From NCBI GenBank assembly GCA_025765595.1, contig JAIVFH010000007.1:62001-126000 (forward strand): 64,000 nucleotides of DNA. The letters are read 5' to 3'. The notes beneath the pieces are model-generated. The model saw only the letters and a program-made list of their open reading frames with translations. It had not been told where the DNA came from and ran no database searches. The DNA comes from Obelidium mucronatum (Eukaryota > Chytridiomycota > Chytridiomycetes > Chytridiales > Chytriomycetaceae). The translations under genes and the position numbers were made by a program. Shown piece by piece: positions 1 through 9,569 of this stretch (its first letter is position 1; the number at the start of each line of letters is the position of its first letter).

Positions 1-126
1 TGGTTGTGCGTGTGGAGGTATAGTTGGGTGTATGTGAGTATGTCTAAGGGTATGTTTTTTGTGGGAGAGACTACTGAGGCGGTGATGGGGGAGAGGGGGG
101 TTTTTGGCGTGGTTGGGTCTCGTTGC

Positions 127-175
<49 letters not shown>

Positions 176-927
176 GGAAGATGTGGAGAATATGGGGATT
201 CAAGTCTGTGTATTCGGCGTGGTATTCGTTTCGGAGGCGATGTTTGACGGCCAATGAGAAACCAGTCAATAAATGTAGTACTTTTTGCTGATCTGCCTCG
301 TCTGTCGGTGTCGATGCTAATTTTTTTTTTTTGAATGGTTTTTCAGATTGTTCAATAGCACAACCATTTCAGCTTGCTTACTCTTCACAAGGACTCGGAT
401 TAGCCGCGCCAGATTAAAAGTATTAAAGTGAATGGCGCTCCAAAGCTTTCTTCCCTCCCAATATCGATCACTTTTTTGTTACCCAATTTAAGTCCACACA
501 CACACAACCAAAAAAAAAAAAAAAAAACAATTGAACTCAACTAAGACGCATTCATTCTGAATCCAAGTAAAAGCGAAAGAACAACTCCAACAACAGTCGT
601 ATACCCTGCATTGTACGGAGGCAGCTTGTGGACAAGATCGCCATCCTGAGGAACAAGGAAGATTGCACAAACCAAGGCAGACCAAACCATCACGGCAACC
701 AACACTTTCCAAATCGAGGGTAGAATTGAAATATTGAATCTGATCAAGTCTTCCCAGTGCTCTCGTTGGTGGTTGGTTGCTCTGTGTTGGACGGTTGACT
801 GTTGTGCTAGATCCTGGAGTGGTATGTCCTTGTTGGATACGAGTTCAGTGTCTGAAGTGTGGTAAGATGACTCTATAGAGTGTCTGTCGGAGTCTTTGGG
901 TGTTGTGGTTATTGGAGGCAGCGGCAT
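1..927 (-). CDS. bestrophin-like anion channel (partial, runs off left edge)
   Basis: Two exons are visible on the minus strand: 927-542 and 470 to beyond base 1, with a 71-nt intron (541-471, donor GTTGAG, acceptor AAG) whose removal rebuilds the family signature RMNASYDRYWEGRKLW. Exon 1 encodes an acidic N-terminus of about 75 residues and two hydrophobic segments (IWKVLVAVMVWSALVC and the TVVGVVLSLLLGF region). Exon 2 continues with AIHFNTFNLARLI, then TGFSLAVKHRLRNEYHAEYTD, the usual bestrophin/RFP-TM core, followed by a poly-Gln tract. Bestrophins and the fungal UPF0187 relatives are chloride/bicarbonate channels of plasma or internal membranes. The C-terminal part lies outside the window. 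The family call is firm; substrate and localisation are inference. Confidence 0.85.
126..176. repeat. (TTG/CAA)n trinucleotide microsatellite
   Basis: About sixteen near-perfect TTG units. On the minus strand they read CAA in the frame of the bestrophin-like exon, so the repeat encodes a poly-glutamine stretch just after the conserved channel core. Its length is likely to vary between strains. Confidence 0.9.
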
Positions 928-1026
928 TATTTTATCGATTTTTAATTTTTAGTCAAAAATAAATAAAATGGGTGTCGGACTGGAATGGTTTTTTTTTTTG
1001 AAAATCAAACTATTCATTCATCTCAA

Positions 1027-2252
1027 TCAATCAGAATCATCACTCCCACAAACCTCCAGCGTAGTAAACACTTGCAACTCCTCAACCCCAAGATCCACAA
1101 AATCACCACTCCTCAACAACCTTCTCCCAGTCGTCCCTCCTCCTTCTCCATCCTCCCCAACCTTTTCATCTTCATACGCAGATAAGCATGAACAACACAA
1201 ATTCCCATCAACAGCCAAATCCTTGTGTCCGAAATAAACAGCCTCACAAATACTCCCCAGAATCGCGTATCCTTCACTCTTGACGCTGAAAACACGCATC
1301 TCTTGGTCGTATTCTCCGATTGGAAAGGAAAAGAGGAACGCGGCCGTGGACGCGTGGAACATGCTATCAGAAGTCCACGATTTATCAGTGTATCCTCCGA
1401 TAATATCTCCTGTTTTTAGTTTAATGACTGTCAGTGTGGGACCGCGGTGGTTGCATGTGTTGTGGAATTTTGAGTTTGAAAAGTTGTGGTGGGAGGCTGT
1501 GTAGATGAGTTTAAGTAATGTCGTTGTTGCTGTTGTTGTTGTTGTTGCAGGGTTGTTTGATTCGAACCAGCGGTTTGGTGGGGGTTGTAATTCTTGTTGG
1601 ATTGCTGAGATTCGACGGACGAGAAGCTCTGATTGAGAATGTGACAGGATGACTTGACTGCGTTCGTATAATCCACCCAATGAAACGCGGCGGGATTCAG
1701 ATAAGCACTTTTCTTTTGCGTAGTGTGTTTCTAAGCGAGACCGTGTTTTGGAAGGGAATAGCGAGAGATGTGGTTCGAGGTAGACAGAGTATTCGTGCAG
1801 AGAGAAGGAGTGCAAATCCAGGATAAACAAGAGATCGGCCAAGTCTTCTTTTGCTGACGCCAAGTTCTCGCGAGGAATTATTTTCATGTGAAATTCTGCG
1901 ACAGATTCCGATTGTTCAAGAGTATCTTCACTGTTTCCACCACTACTACAATCGTCTCTTACAATTTCGATTGCTTCCCCCGCGTTCTGGTCCTCTTCTT
2001 GGTCGTGGTCTGCTTCGCCGTGATTTGCACAAATCCAACTCAAACATAGAATCCAAACGACCAACGGATCTGTTTTACAAAGTGCACTCAAATCGCAAAT
2101 TTGGTCTCCGTTGAAGGACTTTAACAGATGGAATGATTTTTTTGAATGAGTCGCAACAAAGACATCCTTCAGTAAACATCCCGCCACTTTTCCCAGCGCT
2201 GATGCTGCGTGTAAGTAGTGATTACTATACTACACTTTGATGTGTAACAAAA

Positions 2253-2291
<39 letters not shown>

Positions 2292-2811
2292 AAGTCTACA
2301 TACGGAAATCCAATGAAACTGCATCCGCATCTAGCTCAGACAGCACGCGTTCTTTTGCAATAAAGATAAAGAGAGCATAGTCGATGCAGTTTTTCGGCGC
2401 CAGCAGACGAGTTTCAAAGTGAGCGACCAGGAAGGACACGAGCGGGGCAATTTGAAGGCGATGGGCAAAGTGGAGGACGTCCAGCACGGCGTCGTTTTCA
2501 ATTGTTGCTTTTGCGGCGTACAGGAAGCGCAGCACGGCGAGACACGTTGCGGGCGCCGTTGCGGGGAAGGCGAGGCGGTGTTTTTTTCGGGCGGCGTTTT
2601 TTGCGTCGGCGTCGGCGTTTGATTCGGCGTCGGTTGTAAATTGCGAAAGCGAAAGCGCGCGTCTGAGCCACGGCGAGTGCAGCGCGAGCACCGCGGCGTG
2701 CGCGTGCAGCACGGCGCCGCCGGCCAGCGCCAGCTGCGTGTCTGCGTGCTGCGCGTTGTTGACCAGCGGCGCGAGGTCGATGCCGCCCGCAAGCGACACT
2801 GGAATTTGCAT
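1027..2811 (-). CDS. BTB/POZ and TLDc domain protein
   Basis: Two exons, 2811-2304 and 2204-1027, separated by a 99-nt intron (donor GTATGT, acceptor CGCAG) that contains a 37-nt A/T homopolymer. The join is in phase and reads LDFPSALGKVAGCLL. The product is 561 residues. The first ~150 residues are a BTB/POZ fold (VLHAHAAVLALHSPWLRRAL, then a LRFLYAAKATIE helix pair). The last ~200 form a TLDc domain (LLKLIYTASHHNFSNSKFH, then GPTLTVIKLKTGDIIGGYTD). BTB domains dimerise and recruit Cullin-3; TLDc domains are linked to oxidative-stress defence and V-ATPase regulation. An in-frame ATG at 2862 would add a Lys/Asn-rich low-complexity leader, so 2811 is preferred. The BTB exon is strongly GC-rich. 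Domain calls are firm; partners are unknown. Confidence 0.8.
2254..2290. repeat. poly(A) homopolymer in the intron of the BTB-TLDc gene
   Basis: 37 uninterrupted A on the plus strand, so poly(T) in the sense of the gene, where it may act as an extended polypyrimidine tract. Its length is unreliable in any assembly. Confidence 0.9.
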
Positions 2812-2898
2812 TCTTTTTGTTTTTTGTTTTTTGTTTTTGTTTTTGTTTTTGTTTTGGTGCATGCGAGAACCTGTTTATTCTGCCCTACTGATACACTG

Positions 2899-3828
2899 CT
2901 AATACACTGCTACAACAACCAAAGAAAGCATTGCCACTCCTTGCATCAATTGCGCACGCAAACTATTACCGGCGTTGGTGTCGTCCTTTTGCGAAGATGC
3001 CGAAGATCCACTGTTTCCAGACGGTGGCGAGGATGCACTGCCGCCGCCGCTGCCGCCAGTGCTGCCGCTGGCTCGAGTAGTGCTGACGCCTCTAGTGCTG
3101 ACGGCGCCGCTGCTACTGTCACGGAGGATGCCCAATGCGAGGACTTCGTCCGCCAAACTAGCAGCAACAGCATCTCTCGTCTTTTCTTCAATCGTTACCA
3201 AACTCTTAGTATCCATTTGATGTGCACGACTATTGAGATATGCGCTTCTTGCTTCGAATTGGCTCAGGGGGGCGCTTTTTGATCCTTGTGGGGGAATAGA
3301 GTGTGTATCTATCCTGGAGGACAAATTGGGGACGCCGCGCTTACTGAGGACGGCCTTGTCATCGCGGCCGACTTGAACAAATTCTCCATTACGGTAGGCA
3401 AGTGCGAAGAACAAGTTGTCAGATGCTCTGCTGGCGTAGGTCTGGAAGCCTTTGTAGTCGGTCATATGGAACGTGGCAACAATTTGTGCAACCTCGAGAT
3501 CCGGGGAATAGTAGAGCGTTGAACCAGCCGAAACTTTGCAATTCAGGTAGCAAATAGTTTCTAATTCACAGTAGCATCCCTCGTCACTGAAGTAGCTGTT
3601 TTTATCTTTCGTAATGATCACCGCATCAAGTGGGCCGACCTCTGGGACAATGACTCTGGAAACAATGGTATCCTTTGTGAATTCATAGGATGCCCATCCT
3701 TTTCGTCCAAGTTCCATTTGGACAGTTTGAACAAGGTAGTATTCTCCTCGGGCAGCGGAGACCATGTGGGCAGCAAGGGACAAAAGACCACAGACGGACA
3801 GGATCAATCTATGCCAGGCGGTTGACAT
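2899..3828 (-). CDS. secreted, probably GPI-anchored surface protein
   Basis: Single exon, 309 residues. The in-frame ATG at 3828 is chosen because a clear signal peptide follows (MSTAWHRLILSVCGLLSLAA, cleavage near MVSA-ARGE); a further upstream ATG at 3954 would add a charged leader in front of it. The ectodomain has a CYCELETICYLNC cysteine cluster at about residues 85-100. It is followed by a Ser/Gly/Thr-rich linker (about 240-285) and a short hydrophobic C-terminus (GVAMLSLVVVAVY) without a charged tail, the pattern of a GPI-anchor signal. No family is recognised. The role is probably in the cell wall or on the surface. Confidence 0.65.
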   Translation of the reverse strand: MSTAWHRLILSVCGLLSLAAHMVSAARGEYYLVQTVQMELGRKGWASYEFTKDTIVSRVIVPEVGPLDAVIITKDKNSYFSDEGCYCELETICYLNCKVSAGSTLYYSPDLEVAQIVATFHMTDYKGFQTYASRASDNLFFALAYRNGEFVQVGRDDKAVLSKRGVPNLSSRIDTHSIPPQGSKSAPLSQFEARSAYLNSRAHQMDTKSLVTIEEKTRDAVAASLADEVLALGILRDSSSGAVSTRGVSTTRASGSTGGSGGGSASSPPSGNSGSSASSQKDDTNAGNSLRAQLMQGVAMLSLVVVAVY

Positions 3829-4194
3829 TTTTTTTTTTTGATTTTTTTTTCTCGTGTGATCAACTGCTTTGTTGATGTATTTATATTCCGTTCCGGGGGT
3901 TCCAAATGGAAGCTTCCACCTTGAACTGACAGTAGTGATTAAATCAAGACGCATAAGACACCCAACTGGTAATTAACAAGACTTTCCGAATGTGCTCTGG
4001 GCCCTTACCCAGCATTTAAACATGTTTTTTGGCTTCTTTTCCTCGTGCGATACTTCAACTGCCAGATAATTGTTGATGTTAATACTGTTCCGGGGGCTTG
4101 GCGTGTTTCCAAGTGGAAGCTTCCGCGTATTTTACATGAGACACTCGGCGTCTTTTTCTTCTTTTAATCAAAAAAAAAGAGCAAAAAAAAGAGC
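3829..4194. other. divergent intergenic region
   Basis: 366 bp between two divergently transcribed genes (GPI protein on minus, WW/Cys-rich protein on plus). It is AT-rich with A/T homopolymers. The two flanks share related sequence (TTGATGT followed by a nearby GTTCCGGGG in the right part, and GTTGATGTATTTATATTCCG near the left gene), suggesting duplicated promoter elements. No RNA gene is seen. Confidence 0.5.
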
Positions 4195-5409
4195 ATGTCG
4201 TCAAACGCAACCAATTCTCCAGGCATCACTGCCATATGGTCAAACCAGTACAAAAGACCCTTATACCTCATTGACGGGCAATCTCAGTGGAACCTTCCCT
4301 TGGCTTTATCAAGTCCGCAGATACAAACACTCGTCACAACAACTACAGACACGCAAACTCTTTTGACCATGATTGAACAACGGACCAAGCAAGTCTTTTC
4401 GGCTCAATCCAAAGAAAGCCCATGCCGCACCTTCCCAGACTTGAACAAGTCGGATTACACCCTTCTCATCCGTCAAGTCCAGCTCCGAATCCTTTGTGAA
4501 GGCCAAATCAAGCAAGCCAAAGCAATCTCGAATAGTAAAATTCTTGCCGCTTATATCCGTCTACTTGTGAAACTGCTGAATCCAGTTGATATCTTGGTGG
4601 ATATTATCCAAGCGGTCATGGCGCTATTGGGGCTATTGACCCAAGGAATGGACCAGCGTTTTCAAATCCTCATTAGAAACGCGGCGGAATCCTCGTTGGT
4701 GGTCTTGGAGCTCTGGAATCGCAGGTTACTGCGAATCAAGGAATCTCACTACCAATTATTGTTGGATAATGCGAAAATGCACTCAAAGGTCATCCGTAAA
4801 TTCAGTTTTATACAGGAATTACTTCCTGTATGTATAGAGTTATTTCCAGGTGCGATTGGATGGAATACGGATTGGATTGCGAATGATCCAGGGGAAGCCG
4901 CATTGTGGGTTGCCGAAACCTTGGCGGGAAACATTTCCGCTGACTCTGCTTACGCTAGTTTGAATTCAATCTCGCGCAATTCCGGTTCAGCCTCAGGGAT
5001 ACAAATAGTGCTTACTCGTTTAAAGGCTCAAGGTGGGAAGGGCCAGCGCCATTGTGTTCATTGCCAGACTTGTAATGTGCAAGTAATCGGGGACTTGTGG
5101 AAGTGTAGGCCTTGTTACACGCAATATGGAACAGACACTGCTTATTGCTCTGTCTGTGTAGTTAAGGAGAAAGTCCGTTGCGTGGAATGCAACTCGGCCA
5201 AGGGAATCATCAAGAGAAACTCGAAAGTTGTTGGTGATTGCGACTACTGCCGTTGGGCTATTTCATCGGACGTTTTCGCAGAGTCTGGAGGGGACAGTGA
5301 CCTCGGCATCTGTGCTTTCTGTCACGCAATCTGGGAAAACAGCAACTCTTTCTTTGTTGAATCCAGTGGAATTCGGTGTGCTTCTTGGACTTATATGTTA
5401 CTGAAGTGA
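4195..5409 (+). CDS. WW-like N-terminus and Cys-rich C-terminus protein
   Basis: Intronless open frame of 404 residues starting at ATG 4195. Residues 14-35 look like a WW domain (IWSNQYKRPLYLIDGQSQW followed by NLP): two Trp, an aromatic/charged centre and a terminal Pro. The middle (about 60-285) is helical and hydrophobic (LLGLLTQGMDQRF and similar) with no recognised fold. Residues 290-400 hold repeated Cys pairs (CVHCQTC, CRPC, CSVC, CVEC, CDYC, CAFC), consistent with several zinc ribbons. WW domains bind proline-rich peptides, so this could be an adaptor. A long A homopolymer (5412-5451) follows the stop. No overall family is recognised. Confidence 0.65.
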   Translation: MSSNATNSPGITAIWSNQYKRPLYLIDGQSQWNLPLALSSPQIQTLVTTTTDTQTLLTMIEQRTKQVFSAQSKESPCRTFPDLNKSDYTLLIRQVQLRILCEGQIKQAKAISNSKILAAYIRLLVKLLNPVDILVDIIQAVMALLGLLTQGMDQRFQILIRNAAESSLVVLELWNRRLLRIKESHYQLLLDNAKMHSKVIRKFSFIQELLPVCIELFPGAIGWNTDWIANDPGEAALWVAETLAGNISADSAYASLNSISRNSGSASGIQIVLTRLKAQGGKGQRHCVHCQTCNVQVIGDLWKCRPCYTQYGTDTAYCSVCVVKEKVRCVECNSAKGIIKRNSKVVGDCDYCRWAISSDVFAESGGDSDLGICAFCHAIWENSNSFFVESSGIRCASWTYMLLK

Positions 5410-5411
5410 GC

Positions 5412-5453
<42 letters not shown>

Positions 5454-5636
5454 AATTAAAGTGAATTCTTCCCTTCTATATTCTTTTTCTATCTTCAAAG
5501 TCCACAACCACTGCTGTTTCGTTTTGCCTAGCACACACTTTCTTTTCTTCAAACCAGCCACTGCCTTTTCCACATGAACAGCACTATTCTCAACACTTCC
5601 ATGGTGAGCATGCTCATTTTTGCTCCACAAGGCCAT
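5391..5636 (-). CDS. candidate small protein, low confidence
   Basis: An open minus-strand frame starting at ATG 5636, only 68 bp from the divergent POT1-like start codon. About 62 residues are of normal composition (begins MALWSKNEHAHHG, Lys-rich middle). The frame then enters the long A/T homopolymer, which would encode a run of Phe, so the true end is probably earlier or spliced. The short head-to-head spacing matches other gene pairs in this window. No family is recognised; it may be spurious. Confidence 0.25.
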
Positions 5637-5704
5637 TTGTGATCCGCTAATGTGCGGTGGTGACTAGTTAAATAACAAATAATTATTTATCATTTATTTC
5701 AATA

Positions 5705-6188
5705 ATGGCTGCCACGGGTGAAGAAGCTTCAGCCGCAAGCAACGCGTTTCGCGCCCTCGTTGCAAACATTGGCGTAAGAATGCACTCGATCCTTGGAAAA
5801 CATTGTTTTTGTTCAAAGGAAGGGGTTTTTTGGCATGTTGTTGTTTTTTAGAACCAAGTCACCTGCATTGCAGACCTCAAACTCAACACGTTTAGTGGAG
5901 TCTTTGCCGTCGTCCGGGATGATAACTCTGGCGGAAAGTCAAAAACAGGAGGTATTTCGACAGGGCTTGCAAACGGGATGGGGGATCTTTGACTTGGATT
6001 GTTCTATAGACTACATGCTCACAATGGTCCTGATGGACCCGTCCACTACATCCACCTTCAATGTCTCAATGTTTTCCAAACAAAAGGGACACTTACCTCC
6101 GTGTGTTAAAGCTGGCCAGATTATAAAGTTTAGCGGGTTAAAGGTTTGTTCTCTGGGGGACGTCCGAAACATGCTGATCAACACCTCG

Positions 6189-6236
<48 letters not shown>

Positions 6237-7173
6237 TTTAGATTCAATCATTCAATAGCAAACTGCAAGGACTCTCGAATCGACAATCTTTATGGAAAAT
6301 ATTTGATGTTTCAAGCGACAGTGCATTCTTGAATGCATCAGACTTGGATTCTCAAATTGCGCGGTTTTTGCACATGTGGTACACAAGAGCGGCTGCGATC
6401 GACTATTCCGCATTCAACAATAGCAATAAGCGGAATATTTGTACAATCAGTAAGTTGAAGGATGCGCGCGAGTGTTTTGATCTGTATTGTCAGGTATGTT
6501 CGACTTTGTAACTTTACAACATACACTTTTTGGAGTAATTGGAGAAGGGGAAATCTAGGTCATGCAAGTTTTGCAACAGGCTGATGGAACGGGCAATATG
6601 GTTATTCTTGTGTCCGATTTCACGAAAGCGAATTTTCAGTTTAGTTGTGGGCAAATCAATATTATAATGCCTGCAGTCTCGCTGAATTAGCTTTCACATA
6701 TGTTTTTTCTTGTAGAAACGGCGTGACATTACACGAATCCAATTGTCCCTTGCTTTACCCTGTCGCCGAAGATGCTCTTCGTGTAACATTATGGTTTGGT
6801 TTACTCACTCCCGCCCTTCCGTCTCCCAAATTCCTCACAAACAACAACTTTACAAAAAAAAAAAACTACAAGGGATGTGGGACAGGATACTAGAAGCCTT
6901 GTTCCGCCATCAGATATCCAACGCGGGAGTTACCTTTATCTCCGAAACCTGTTTACCAAAGATGGTCGAGACGCAAATGGCGATACAATCTTGGAAGCCA
7001 GTCTACACTCTGATCGTGCCGAAAAATCCATTGGAGGACGATGGCAAATACTTGATTTGGATCATCTAGAAGTAGTCAAGTTACGCAGGTATTTTTTCGC
7101 CTTGGTTCCACAAAAAAAAAAGGCCCCTACCAACAATCAACGGGTAACTCACATATTTTTTATTGATCATTTT

Positions 7174-7213
<40 letters not shown>

Positions 7214-7876
7214 AGAGTCGAAGATCAAGAGCTTCAAATCAATCGCAGCTCCATCTCAGGATTATCTGCCGCGTCACTCACACTCACACCAGCATACATC
7301 AAACTATCTCGCAACATTAAAGAGATCCTTGACACGACATGTGTCCCGACACGCTTCAAATTCGAGGCTAGAATTGTAGATCATCTCCCGACGCAACTTG
7401 AGGACTTTACGCGCTTGATTTGCGAGTACTGTGGACACAGTTACTTGGACAATGTTGCCTGCTCAAAGTGTGGGAATCAAGACACGGGTCGCATTCAGTA
7501 CATGTTTTCGTTTCTTTTGGGTGACGATGAAGGATCTTTTATTCCAGTGATTTTGACTGGAGAGGATGCAGTTGAGTTTTTTTTTTTTTTTTTTTTTTTT
7601 CCTTGAACCGATATTTTGGACGTTTTGTTTAATGGTTTCCTTTTTTTTCTGCGGCAGGATAAGTTTCTTCGCTTTGAAGCGCGCGACTTGAAGACAGATC
7701 GAGACGCTCTCAAACGGTTGCATTCGGCCTTGTCGGTTCTATTCACAGTTGGACGGGAAGGACAACCCCGAGTCTCGGATTCGAAAAAGGCGACATTCTG
7801 TGTTCAATCGTTTCAACCAATGGCACCTGGAAGTAGCGTGCAGTTTAAACTGATTGCAACAGAATTGATTTGGTGA
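5705..7876 (+). CDS. POT1: POT1-like telomere end-binding protein
   Basis: Nine exons in one consistent frame: 5705-5773, 5852-5951, 6010-6143, 6242-6493, 6559-6638, 6716-6793, 6873-7088, 7213-7570, 7658-7876, giving 501 residues. The N-terminal OB fold shows LNTFSGVFAVV, DYMLTMVLMDPS, VKAGQIIKFSGLKIQSFNSK, closely like POT1 Telo_bind domains (the 'KIQxFNxKLQG' strand is diagnostic). A second OB fold follows (ISKLKDARECFDLYCQVMQV, then ALRVTLWDVG and GSYLYLRNLF). A C-terminal region carries a zinc ribbon CEYCGHSY-x5-CSKCG. POT1 binds the single-stranded G-rich telomere overhang in shelterin and controls telomerase and end protection. Intron 3 contains a 48-nt poly(C) tract; intron 7 ends in a long poly(A) before its AG. 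Confidence 0.85.
6189..6236. repeat. 48-nt poly(C)/poly(G) homopolymer in a POT1 intron
   Basis: Uninterrupted C from 6189 to 6236, ending six bases before exon 4 of the POT1-like gene. It occupies the polypyrimidine-tract position, directly followed by TTTAG. The minus strand is pure G and could form G-quadruplexes. Confidence 0.95.
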
Positions 7877-8200
7877 AACAAGAAAAAAAAAGAGAATTTG
7901 GCGATGGTAGAAAAAACTTTTTTCTACAAAGAAATATGGTTGTTATCTGTGATCGTTGAAAACTGGTGGCTGGCCAATAACTGCGATAACTTGAAAAATT
8001 CAGTTTCCCTAAATATCAGTTAAGGAGGCACACACACACTGCTTGTTGTAATGTGTCTTGTAACAGGATTTTTCGGGGAGTGTCTCCAAATCACGTGAAA
8101 ACTCGTAACCACCACCCAACATGTATATATACCTTAGAAAGAATTCCATTCCAGATATCACAAAAAAAGGAGCATTCAATCATCATCACAACAGTTCGAA
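7877..8200 (+). promoter_or_regulatory. chitinase promoter region with TATA-like element
   Basis: 324 bp between the POT1-like stop and the chitinase start. A TATATATA element lies near 8122-8130, about 75 bp upstream of the ATG, a sensible distance for a core promoter with a short leader. An inverted AAAAAAGT/ACTTTTTTC-type stretch near 7908-7925 could be the POT1 transcript end. No gene is seen. Confidence 0.45.
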
Positions 8201-9408
8201 ATGCTCAAGCTCACTTCCATTGCCTTGATTGCGACAATCGCAGCTGCCGCTCCCTTGAACTTGGTTAGACGTCAAGATCCAACTCAGACTGGAACTTCCA
8301 AGGCAGCTTGTGAAACTTTTGGAGAGTGGGCTTGCGATCCTGCTTCCGGTGCCTTGATCCAGTGTGCATATGTTGCCTCGCATGATTTGACTTGGCATGA
8401 TACCGGCGCCAAGTGGTAAGAATTTCTCTCAGCCAACTCCCACTGATTATAAAAAAGTGACGCTAACAAATTTCTCTTCACAGCACCAGCGCTGTTGCTC
8501 CTCTTCCAGTACCAGAACCAACTCAGGCAGTTCCAATTCCACCGTCTCAACAAGAAGTGAAAACTAAGACCCGTGGCCGTGGAAAAAAGAACCGCCCTTC
8601 AAAGACAAAGACTCTCACACCACAACCACAAACCACGGTCGACTCTGAGCCAATTCCAGATCCAATTCCAGATGTACCAGCACCCGAACCACAACCTGAA
8701 GAACCAGCCCCTGCTCCAATCCCACAACCAGAAGAACCAGCCCCCCCTGCTCCAATCCCTCAACCAGAAGAGCCAGAAACACCAGCCGAACCAGCTCCAG
8801 TCCCAGCTCCACAACCAGATACCCCTTCCCAACCACAACAACCAGGCTCCATCCCAACCTTGATCAATGAATCCAAATTCAATGCCGCACTCACCGCTTG
8901 TGGAATCAACCACCCAAGCTTATACCCATCCCTCGTGAAAGGATTCACTGCCCCACTCAAGGACCTCAAGGAACTTGCGCTTCTCATTGGAAACACTGCC
9001 CACGAATCCGGGTCCTACCAGTACACTGAAGAAATTGCATGTAAAGGGGTCACCTATGCGACTGCAGAGTGTCCTTACGGATGGTACCACGGACGCGGAT
9101 TCATTCAACTCAGCTGGGATTCCAACTACGCGTCTGCGGCGGCTGCGTTGGGGAACCCGGCTATTCACTCGAACCCAGATATTGTCATGAATGATGAGAG
9201 TGTGAATTGGGCGACTGTTCAGTGGTATTGGACTTCTACTGTTCAACCATTGTTGAAGAGTCAAGGGTACACGTTGGGGAACAGTGTCAAGAGTATTAAT
9301 GGTGCTTTGGAATGTGGTGGGAAAAGGATTGCGGAACAGAGAGTCAAGTTTATTCAGTGCTTTTCGCAGCAGTTTACTGGGTCTGCGAACGATGCGACTT
9401 GGTGTTGA
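8201..9408 (+). CDS. secreted GH19 chitinase with Pro-rich linker
   Basis: Exons 8201-8415 and 8484-9408 (68-nt intron) give 379 residues. A signal peptide (MLKLTSIALIATIAAAAPL) and a dibasic site lead into a four-Cys module of about 40 residues (CETFGEWAC, IQC, GAKC) resembling a CBM19-type chitin-binding domain. A basic stretch and a long Pro/Glu repeat linker (PQPEEPAPAP) follow. The catalytic domain (about 175-379) has the GH19 signatures AHESGSYQYTEEI, carrying the two catalytic Glu, and GRGFIQLSWDSNYA. GH19 enzymes hydrolyse chitin with inversion. In a fungus this could serve wall remodelling or feeding on chitinous substrates. The enzyme class is firm; the binding module is tentative. 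Confidence 0.9.
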
Positions 9409-9569
9409 AATCGTGTTTTACTGCTTTGGTCTTTCTCGTTTGTCATTTTTTTTTCAGTCTCCTTTTTTTTTCTCTCTCTTCTTTTGTCGAATTCTATCGT
9501 ATGCATTTTCCAAAACAAAATACAATTTATATACCATCTACGATACTCTGAACAATTTACTTCTAAATT

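Noticed and set aside
4..291. Plus-strand frame with a run of cysteines
   Set aside because: It is the complement of the in-frame poly-Gln repeat of the bestrophin-like exon; the minus strand carries the conserved family motif.
5793..6332. Plus-strand frame with a poly-proline run, and a poly-glycine frame opposite
   Set aside because: Both are translations of the intronic poly(C). The conserved POT1-like reading needs the tract to be spliced out.
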